Of a stretch of 9,076 nucleotides of DNA, positions 1 through 5,265 are shown in pieces. Each line of letters opens with the position of its first letter. Position 1 is the first letter of the stretch. This DNA comes from Gammaproteobacteria bacterium. GTDB taxonomy: Bacteria; Pseudomonadota; Gammaproteobacteria; CAJXQU01. The stretch covers positions 1 through 9,076 of the forward strand of contig JALSSM010000351.1 in NCBI GenBank assembly GCA_026984275.1, given 5' to 3'. The notes beneath the pieces are model-generated. The model made no database searches. It was not told the DNA's origin and saw only the letters and a list, made by a program, of their open reading frames with translations. Made by a program: the position numbers and the translations under genes.

Positions 1-843
1 TTGAATCTGGAATGTATCAGAACCATCTGTTGCACCAACATTAGTACCACCATCAGCGTTATATGAATAACCACCATGTACGTTAGCCGTCAGGCCAGCA
101 ATCGTACCACTGTATTTAACAGCAACATCGTAGACATCATCATTGGCATAACCAACGGCAACACTAACAGGGCCAAATGCAGGCAGGTCATATCGAACAC
201 CGTTACGGTAGATACCGTTACAGTCAAGACCGATGCCCAGACCAGGAACGCCAAGACATTGGAGGAAACTGCCCCATGCTGCACCTGATCCACCCTGGAT
301 AGCAAAACCATTGCCACGGAAAACAGGAGAGATTGAAGACCACAGGGTCAACGAAGGATCCGCCAGTACCGCGATGTTATCAGTCGGCATACTTTGCGTA
401 CCGAAAGTCAGTTTACCAAAGGCACCCGCAACGTGAACGTTATTAGACAGCAAACTAATTCTGTTGCCAAAATCATTACTGTTTTCAAACTCTCCCTGGG
501 CACCGCCACCTAGTGGAGCGCCTGTAAAAGGATTTAGACCATCAACTGTAAGAGGATCACCAGAACCGAAAGCTGTCGGCTCAAGGATCACTTCAAAACC
601 AGCACTTAAACCAGTTCCTGCCAAAGGTGTAGAGCCAGAAAGAGTAATACGGCTACCTAAGGTAGTACCGTTATCACCAGAATTTACTACATCACTCCTA
701 ACACCATCATCATAGTAAGTCATGGATTCGTTAAGCCACCCAGATATGTTCCATGAAGGCGCATCATCTGCAGCAATTGCTGCTGGAGAGAGTATGCTCG
801 CTGCGGCGATCAAACCTGCTCCTTTTAATATATTTTTATTCAT
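1..843 (-). CDS. Gram-negative porin (16-strand type), C-terminus cut by window edge
   Basis: Reading frame of 281 codons from ATG at 841-843 to the window edge with no stop; the rest lies outside. The N-terminus is a signal peptide (MNKN, hydrophobic stretch to about residue 20, then SPAAIA, cleavage near residue 24 or 25). The mature part is rich in Gly, Asn, Ser and aromatics with alternating strand patterns (GSRITLSG, GFEVILEP, GNRISLL, GKLTFGTQS), as in general diffusion porins of the Porin_4/OmpC-like kind, which form outer-membrane trimers for small solutes. The start is supported by AGGAGA at 853-858, nine bases upstream. Two cysteines, residues 196 and 208, sit close together in what is probably a surface or constriction loop. 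It is transcribed divergently from the beta-propeller gene. The substrate cannot be predicted. Assignment to the porin fold rests on composition and strand pattern, since the C-terminal strand with its terminal aromatic is not visible. Confidence 0.8.
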   Translation of the reverse strand, partial: MNKNILKGAGLIAAASILSPAAIAADDAPSWNISGWLNESMTYYDDGVRSDVVNSGDNGTTLGSRITLSGSTPLAGTGLSAGFEVILEPTAFGSGDPLTVDGLNPFTGAPLGGGAQGEFENSNDFGNRISLLSNNVHVAGAFGKLTFGTQSMPTDNIAVLADPSLTLWSSISPVFRGNGFAIQGGSGAAWGSFLQCLGVPGLGIGLDCNGIYRNGVRYDLPAFGPVSVAVGYANDDVYDVAVKYSGTIAGLTANVHGGYSYNADGGTNVGATDGSDTFQIQ

Positions 844-856
844 TTGATTTAGTCTC

Positions 857-878
857 CTAAAAATTTTTAGATTTTTAG
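857..878 (-). promoter_or_regulatory. AU-rich leader hairpin touching the porin Shine-Dalgarno
   Basis: In the porin mRNA, CUAAAAAU (plus-strand 878 to 871) can pair with AUUUUUAG (864 to 857) around a six-base loop, giving an 8-bp stem. The last two bases of the stem are the first AG of the AGGAGA ribosome binding site (853-858). The 857-870 stretch is itself a perfect 14-bp palindrome, CTAAAAATTTTTAG. The pairing is directly visible. A role in controlling translation is inference. Confidence 0.35.
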
Positions 879-930
879 TCGCTGTCCCCACCCTAAGTTA
901 AGAGCGATATCCAACAACTATGTATAACCT

Positions 931-1020
931 TACAACATTTTTACTACTTTATGCAAGCTTTTATATCAAAAATACAACATAAAAGCGGCTTTACATATAT
1001 TTTTATACAAAAATACAACA
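931..1020. repeat. Three phased TACAACA motifs upstream of the porin
   Basis: TACAACA occurs at 931-937, 973-979 and 1014-1020, spaced 42 and 41 bp, close to four helical turns. The last two lie in a longer direct repeat: TTTTATA, then (with one extra T in the first copy) CAAAAATACAACA, at 959-979 and 1001-1020. A fourth TACAACA lies at 1301-1307 near the other gene, followed by GTTGT in inverted orientation. These could be binding sites for one regulator seen on the minus strand as TGTTGTA; no known regulator is recognised. Confidence 0.55.
948..977 (-). promoter_or_regulatory. Weak candidate promoter for the porin
   Basis: On the minus strand TTGTAT (972-977) is followed after 18 bases by CATAAA (948-953), a modest match to sigma-70 elements. 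The -35 part overlaps the middle TACAACA motif. The consensus-like TTGACA farther upstream (minus strand, 1075-1080) has no good -10 at 16-18 bases. Treat the start site as unknown. Confidence 0.22.
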
Positions 1021-1041
1021 CTTTTAAGTGTCATTCCCATT

Positions 1042-1069
1042 CCGGAAAGTTATTGCCAGAAAGTTATTG
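1042..1069. repeat. 14-bp tandem direct repeat
   Basis: CCGGAAAGTTATTG (1042-1055) is followed immediately by CCAGAAAGTTATTG (1056-1069), two abutting 14-mers with one mismatch. It sits centrally in the divergent intergenic region beside the UUCG hairpin. It may be a direct-repeat operator or a small tandem duplication. Confidence 0.7.
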
Positions 1070-1085
1070 AAAGATGTCAAAACCA

Positions 1086-1105
1086 GGTGCATCCGAAGAT
1101 GCACC
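1086..1105 (-). terminator. Stable 8-bp hairpin, UUCG loop on the minus strand
   Basis: GGTGCATC (1086-1093) pairs with GATGCACC (1098-1105). Read on the minus strand the loop is UUCG closed by C-G, the very stable cUUCGg tetraloop common in terminators. Only a short TTTT follows on that strand (after TGG), so termination would be weak. It lies in the leader region of the porin side, about 240 bases from the start codon. It could end an upstream transcript or small RNA, or act as an RNA-stabilising hairpin. Confidence 0.4.
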
Positions 1106-1374
1106 CTTTACCCCTTGCCATTTTTAAACTGATATTATTTTTTTATTGCTACCAGTTCTATAACTGTCTTCAATTCACCTGGGAATACTATCCCCCTTCC
1201 CAAGATAATGTGAAAGATAGTCCTTTTTCACAACAGTTTCAAGTTTTTTCATCTTTAAAACAACATTAACTGAAATTAATAACCTCAATTGTATCTTTAA
1301 TACAACAACAGAGTTGTCGGCATACTTATAAAAACCTTTAGAATCATTTATTCAGGAATTTTTCTTAGTGCAGT

Positions 1375-1401
1375 TTGTCCACTAACTCTCTAAACTAGAA
1401 T
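1375..1401 (+). promoter_or_regulatory. Candidate promoter of the beta-propeller gene
   Basis: TTGTCC (1375-1380) and TAGAAT (1396-1401) resemble sigma-70 -35 and -10 boxes, but the 15-base spacer is short. TAGAAT matches the -10 consensus at five of six positions. A transcript from here would have a leader of roughly 25-30 bases before ATG 1435. Confidence 0.3.
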
Positions 1402-1434
1402 AAATTATTAGTATCATTATATGGAGTCGTCCCT

Positions 1435-2388
1435 ATGAAAAAAATCTTATCAATAATGGCCCTGCTTGTTATGGGATCGCAAGCCGTTCTGGCTGAGCCA
1501 ACAAATCGCATATTCGTGACCAATGAAAAAGGTGGCACTGTCAGCGTGATCAATAGTGAAACCAATAAGGTTGAGACTACGGTAGAAGTTGGTCAACAAC
1601 CTCGCGGTATTGGTTTGTCTCCTGACGGTTCTGAACTTTACGTTGCTTTGGGCAAAGAAGACAAGATAGTGGTGATTGATCCTGTTTCATTAAAGGTGAT
1701 CAGGGATCTGGAGTCTGGAGATGACCCTGAAACTTTTGCTGTTCATCCTGATGGCAATCTGTATATCTCGAATGAAGAAGACAACATGGCCACAGTACTC
1801 AACCCGAAAACAGGGGAAACTATCGCACAGATTAAAGTTGGGATTGAACCTGAAGGTGTGGCCGTTTCCCCGGATGGTAAACGCGTCATTGTCACCAGTG
1901 AATCGACCAACATGCTGCATGTCATCAGTGTACCGGAACATGAGGTTGTGGCGAATATCCTGGTGGGTTCGCGACCACGATCAGCTACTTTTAATCATGA
2001 TAGTAGCATTGCTTATGCCTCTTCTGAGATCGGTGGTGAAATAAAGAAAGTTGACATGAATACCCACGAAGTTGTGAAGGTTCATAGCCTTACAGATGAT
2101 AAAGCAAAACCAAAAGATGTTTTATTAAGTAAAGATGAGAAAACCCTTTATGTGGCTGGAGGACGAGCGAATGCTGTCTTTGCTCTGGATGCAGACACAC
2201 TGGAACTCCTGTCTGAAATCCCTGTCGGAAAACGAGTTTGGGGGTTGGCACTGAATGGTAATGGTAGCCGTCTTTATTCCACCAACGGAGTCAGTGGTAC
2301 GGTTTCTGTGATCGATACTGCAACGAATACGGTTGTCGATACGATTAAGGTTGGTAAGTTTCCGTGGGGTGTTGTTGTTGACGATTGA
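1435..2388 (+). CDS. Secreted YVTN beta-propeller, PQQ-dependent catabolism-associated family
   Basis: The 317-residue product has a signal peptide (MKKILSIMALLVMG, cleavage after A20 in VLA-EP) and should be periplasmic. The rest is seven propeller repeats of about 41-45 residues, with blade-start strands near residues 26, 68, 109, 151, 193, 238 and 280 (FVTN, YVAL, YISN, VIVTSE, YASSE, YVAG, YSTN). Recurring features are SPDG turns (62-65, 145-148), VSVID strands and the P-x-G motifs PRG 56-58, PEG 139-141 and PWG 310-312. This pattern matches the family found beside PQQ-dependent alcohol dehydrogenases and their cytochromes (TIGR03866 type, usually seven repeats and about this length). The family's biochemical role is not established; it is thought to be an accessory of periplasmic oxidation. 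No PQQ enzyme is visible in this window. The start is supported by TGGAG at 1422-1426, eight bases upstream. The gene is convergent with parE. Confidence 0.85.
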   Translation: MKKILSIMALLVMGSQAVLAEPTNRIFVTNEKGGTVSVINSETNKVETTVEVGQQPRGIGLSPDGSELYVALGKEDKIVVIDPVSLKVIRDLESGDDPETFAVHPDGNLYISNEEDNMATVLNPKTGETIAQIKVGIEPEGVAVSPDGKRVIVTSESTNMLHVISVPEHEVVANILVGSRPRSATFNHDSSIAYASSEIGGEIKKVDMNTHEVVKVHSLTDDKAKPKDVLLSKDEKTLYVAGGRANAVFALDADTLELLSEIPVGKRVWGLALNGNGSRLYSTNGVSGTVSVIDTATNTVVDTIKVGKFPWGVVVDD

Positions 2389-2412
2389 TTTTTATCGTCC
2401 TCGATTCAATCA

Positions 2413-2441
2413 TGAGATCCTTCGCGGCACGAAGGATCTCA
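2413..2441. terminator. Convergent-gene hairpin, possible two-way terminator
   Basis: TGAGATCCTTCG (2413-2424) pairs perfectly with CGAAGGATCTCA (2430-2441) around a five-base loop. It lies between the 3' ends of the propeller gene and parE, the usual place for a shared terminator. Neither strand has a U-run after the stem, so it may be a 3'-end stabiliser or need Rho. Confidence 0.55.
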
Positions 2442-2469
2442 AGAACGAAGCTACTTATCACTTATCTAT

Positions 2470-4389
2470 TTAGCTTACTGGAACCTGATTCAAGTCGACT
2501 TCCTGTAGGCTGATCCGATCACCTTTTTCTTCCAGCCATTGCTTACGATCACTCGCCCGTTTCTTAGCCAGCAACATATCCATCATTTGATTCGTTTGGT
2601 CCCAGGACTCCACGGTCAATTGCACTAATCGTCGTGTTTCGGGAGCCATTGTCGTTTCCCGTAATTGTGGAGGATTCATTTCACCCAGCCCTTTAAACCG
2701 CTGCACATTAATCTTACCTTTCAGTTTCTCAGCAGCAATCCGATCCAGGATCCCCAGTTTTTCCTTCTCATCAAGCGCATAAAAAACGGACTTGCCGACA
2801 TCAATCCGAAACAAGGGAGGCATGGCAACATAAACATGACCTGCGGCGACGACGTTGTGAAAATGTTTGACGAACAGAGCGCAAAGTAAAGTCGCGATAT
2901 GTAAACCATCAGAATCAGCATCGGCCAGTATGCAGATTTTTCCGTAACGTAATTTTTCCAGATCGTCTGATCCCGGATCGACACCGATCGCTACTGCAAT
3001 ATCGTGAACCTCCTGTGAAGCCAGAACTTGTCCAGATTCAACTTCCCAGGTATTCAGGATCTTGCCCCGCAAAGGCATAACGGCCTGATTATCCTTGTCC
3101 CTCGCCTGCTTGGCTGACCCACCCGCAGAATCACCTTCCACCAGGAATAGCTCTGTCACTGCAGGATCCGATGAGACACAGTCCGCCAGTTTACCCGGCA
3201 GTGCCGGACCACCCGTTACTCGCTTACGGACAACCTGCCTGGCTGATTTAAGGCGTTTCTGTGCATGGTCGATCGCCAGCTCAGCAATCCGCTCACCGGT
3301 TTCCACATGTTGATGTAACCACAAACTGGTTGCATCCTTGGTTACACCCGCAACAAATGAAGTACATTCACGGGAAGATAATCGTTCTTTTGTCTGGCCT
3401 GAAAATTGTGGCTCTTCCAGCTTCACCGATAATAAGTAACAACAGTTTTCCCAGACATCTTCTGCGGTTAATTTCACACCACGCGGTAACAGATTACGAT
3501 ACTCACAAAATTCACGAACAGCTTCCAATAAACCCAGTCGTAAACCATTGACATGTGTTCCACCCTGGATCGTCGGAACCAGATTCACATAACTTTCCGA
3601 AATCACTTCTCCACCATCTGCCAACCAGTGAACAGCCCAGTCAACCGTTTCTGTTTCACCGGACATTGAGCCACTCAAAGGTTCCTCTGGTAAAAGCTCC
3701 GCTCCTTTGAGAGCTTCACCCAGATAAGTTCTGAAACCATCAGGATAATGCCAGCTGATCTTTTCATCATTTTTCTGATCATAAAGATTGACCGTCAATC
3801 CCGGGCAAAGAACAGCTTTGGCTCGCAATACATGCTTCAGTCGAGAAAGTGAAAGTTTAACGGTATCAAAATATTGTTCATCCGGCCAAAACCGGATCCG
3901 GGTGCCTGTATTTTGCTTACCTACCTTACTGACCACTTCAAGCGAAACATTGATCTCCCCACCGGCAAAGGACATGTTGTGCTCTTTACCATCTCGCTTG
4001 ATCCAGACTTCAAGTTGTTTTGACAGGGCATTCACGACGGAAATACCCACGCCATGCAAACCACCTGAGAATTGATAGTTTTTCTTCGAAAATTTACCAC
4101 CCGCATGCAAGCGGGTCATGATCACTTCAACACCAGGGACTTTTTCTTCAGGGTGCAGATCCACCGGCATACCCCGGCCATCATCCGCAACCTCAACCGA
4201 TCCATCTGTATGCAAAGTCACATCAATTGTCGAAGCAAAACCGGCAATGGCTTCATCAACACTGTTATCCACCACTTCCTGTACCAAATGATTCGGACGG
4301 GTTGTATCAGTGTACATGCCCGGGCGTTTACGTACCGGATCCAGGCCAGAGAGGATTTCTATATCAGAGGCGTCGTAATCTTTACTCAA
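2470..4389 (-). CDS. parE: DNA topoisomerase IV subunit B (ParE)
   Basis: ATPase subunit of topoisomerase IV, which with ParC decatenates daughter chromosomes. At 639 residues it is close to E. coli ParE (630). Domains in order: GHKL ATPase with DNSVDEA (41-47, catalytic Glu46), DDGRGMP (69-75) and the ATP-lid region QFSGGLHGVG (106-115); transducer domain with QTK loop Lys334 (GQTKERLSS); Toprim domain with EGDSAGG (418-424) and metal-binding D490-x-D492-x-D494; C-terminal RFKGLGEMNP (564-573). The region equivalent to the quinolone-resistance segment keeps D420, L445, S458 and E460, which resistance substitutions change in E. coli. GyrB is excluded by length and by lack of its inserted DNA-binding domain. 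The start is TTG at 4387-4389, supported by a Shine-Dalgarno and by alignment with E. coli ParE. Transcribed divergently from the kbp-like gene; parC is not adjacent. Confidence 0.97.
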   Translation of the reverse strand: MSKDYDASDIEILSGLDPVRKRPGMYTDTTRPNHLVQEVVDNSVDEAIAGFASTIDVTLHTDGSVEVADDGRGMPVDLHPEEKVPGVEVIMTRLHAGGKFSKKNYQFSGGLHGVGISVVNALSKQLEVWIKRDGKEHNMSFAGGEINVSLEVVSKVGKQNTGTRIRFWPDEQYFDTVKLSLSRLKHVLRAKAVLCPGLTVNLYDQKNDEKISWHYPDGFRTYLGEALKGAELLPEEPLSGSMSGETETVDWAVHWLADGGEVISESYVNLVPTIQGGTHVNGLRLGLLEAVREFCEYRNLLPRGVKLTAEDVWENCCYLLSVKLEEPQFSGQTKERLSSRECTSFVAGVTKDATSLWLHQHVETGERIAELAIDHAQKRLKSARQVVRKRVTGGPALPGKLADCVSSDPAVTELFLVEGDSAGGSAKQARDKDNQAVMPLRGKILNTWEVESGQVLASQEVHDIAVAIGVDPGSDDLEKLRYGKICILADADSDGLHIATLLCALFVKHFHNVVAAGHVYVAMPPLFRIDVGKSVFYALDEKEKLGILDRIAAEKLKGKINVQRFKGLGEMNPPQLRETTMAPETRRLVQLTVESWDQTNQMMDMLLAKKRASDRKQWLEEKGDRISLQEVDLNQVPVS

Positions 4390-4396
4390 TTTTATT

Positions 4397-4401
4397 CTTC
4401 C
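4397..4401 (-). promoter_or_regulatory. Shine-Dalgarno GGAAG deciding the TTG start of parE
   Basis: Minus-strand GGAAG lies seven bases before TTG at 4387-4389. No ATG is available in frame between the TTG and the upstream stop at 4423-4425, and the next in-frame ATG downstream would remove residues conserved in ParE. Confidence 0.65.
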
Positions 4402-4461
4402 GGAAAATAGTCTGTGCCGGTGTTATAGCAGACCAGCAAACAATATCAAGAAAAATTTCTT

Positions 4462-4498
4462 CGATCATGATGTTTATGATCGGGAGCTGCGGTATGAT
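4462..4498 (+). promoter_or_regulatory. Inverted repeat and -10-like box between parE and kbp-like gene
   Basis: CGATCAT (4462-4468) and ATGATCG (4476-4482) form a 7-bp inverted repeat with a seven-base centre. TATGAT (4493-4498) just downstream is a five-of-six match to a -10 box, but there is no convincing -35. The repeat could be an operator overlapping the promoter of the rightward gene. Confidence 0.3.
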
Positions 4499-4538
4499 TC
4501 ATTTGGTCTTAAATTAATAAGAAAAGAGGAGCAAAGTA

Positions 4539-5060
4539 ATGTCATTATTCGGATTTGTAAAAAATATCGGTAAATCACTTTTCGGAAGCGAAGCGGAAGC
4601 GGCAGAAAGTATTAAGAAACATATTGAGGACAACAACCCCGGGGTCAATAATCTTGATGTAAAGTTTGATGATGGCATCGTCACTCTCTGTGCTGAATGT
4701 GAATCAGCAACTGCTTTGCAGAAAATGATTCTCATGGCTGGTAACGTCAAAGGCGTTGAAGATGTTCGAGTTGATAAAATTTCCATTGCACCACCCACGA
4801 CACCGACAACAAATGAAACATCCGGGGAGGCAGAAGTGATCACAGAAACCCCTGTCCCGGAAGAACAAGTCATGGAAGTTCTGGAGCAGGCTAATGTAGA
4901 GTATTACATCATTCAAAAAGGAGATTCACTCAGTAAAATTGCCAAAAAATATTATGGCAATGCGATGGAATATCCAAGACTTTTTGAAGAAAACCGTGAG
5001 GTCATTGAAGATCCCGATCTGATCTATCCTGGACAGAAGATTCGGATCCCTCTGGACTGA
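4539..5060 (+). CDS. kbp: BON-LysM protein, Kbp/YgaU-like potassium-binding protein
   Basis: A 173-residue protein with no signal peptide, so probably cytoplasmic. Residues 1-20 start with MSLFGFVKNIG, much like E. coli Kbp (MGLFNFVKDAG). A BON domain covers about 20-82, a Pro/Thr/Glu-rich linker about 83-120, and a LysM domain about 121-171 with YYIIQKGDSLSKIAKKYYG and ending YPGQKIRIPLD. E. coli Kbp (149 residues) binds K+ in the cytoplasm; the function here is by homology. The protein is longer than Kbp mainly because of the linker. The BON part carries two cysteines (51 and 54, CAEC). The start is supported by GAGGAG at 4526-4531, seven bases upstream. A strong terminator follows, so it is probably a single-gene unit. 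Confidence 0.85.
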   Translation: MSLFGFVKNIGKSLFGSEAEAAESIKKHIEDNNPGVNNLDVKFDDGIVTLCAECESATALQKMILMAGNVKGVEDVRVDKISIAPPTTPTTNETSGEAEVITETPVPEEQVMEVLEQANVEYYIIQKGDSLSKIAKKYYGNAMEYPRLFEENREVIEDPDLIYPGQKIRIPLD

Positions 5061-5080
5061 GATTGATATACGACTTATAT

Positions 5081-5122
5081 CAACCGCCAATGGACTGTCA
5101 TTGGCGGTTGTTCCCTTTTTTT
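5081..5122 (+). terminator. Rho-independent terminator after the kbp-like gene
   Basis: CAACCGCCAATG (5081-5092) pairs perfectly with CATTGGCGGTTG (5099-5110) around a six-base loop, followed by TTCCC and a run of seven T. A second, AT-rich hairpin, TTGATATA (5063-5070) with TATATCAA (5076-5083), shares bases 5081-5083 with the terminator stem, so the two compete slightly at their base. Confidence 0.92.
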
Positions 5123-5162
5123 CTCTGCTTTTACTTATCCTTCGATCTGACAGCTTGTACAG

Positions 5163-5178
5163 TGTGACTGAGTTCACA
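5163..5178 (+). promoter_or_regulatory. CRP-like binding site upstream of the HzsA-related gene
   Basis: TGTGA (5163-5167), six bases, TCACA (5174-5178): an exact match to the core of the E. coli CRP consensus, also used by related proteins such as Vfr. It lies after the terminator of the previous gene and about 95 bases before ATG 5266. A weak -10-like TATTCT at 5197-5202 would put the site near -38, close to a class II activator position. The match is seen; regulation is inferred. Confidence 0.55.
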
Positions 5179-5265
5179 ATCTGCAACTTTCTACTGTATT
5201 CTGACTGAACCAACTACTCTATTGCGCCACTAAACTGTTTAACAAATAACCAGTGTTGATGCCCC

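Larger units (their letters stand above)
844..1434. other. Long AT-rich divergent intergenic region without a gene
   Basis: This 591-base gap separates the porin and beta-propeller start codons. No frame has a ribosome binding site with protein-like composition. It holds repeated TACAACA motifs, a longer 20-base direct repeat, a 14-bp tandem repeat, an ACACTT-TT-AAGTGT inverted repeat (1018-1031) and a stable hairpin, each listed separately. The density of repeats suggests regulatory DNA for one or both flanking genes; this is inference. Confidence 0.7.

Noticed and set aside
1052..1080. Consensus TTGACA on the minus strand as a porin -35 box
   Set aside because: No acceptable -10 hexamer lies 16-18 bases downstream, and the leader would be over 200 bases long.
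1087..1269. 60-residue plus-strand frame in the porin-propeller gap
   Set aside because: It starts inside the hairpin, has no ribosome binding site, and its composition is rich in Phe, Tyr, Gln and Leu as expected of translated AT-rich noncoding DNA.
4514..4873. 119-codon minus-strand frame over the kbp-like gene
   Set aside because: The plus-strand gene has clear BON and LysM homology and a good ribosome site; the antisense product shows low-complexity Ser/Thr/Leu composition.
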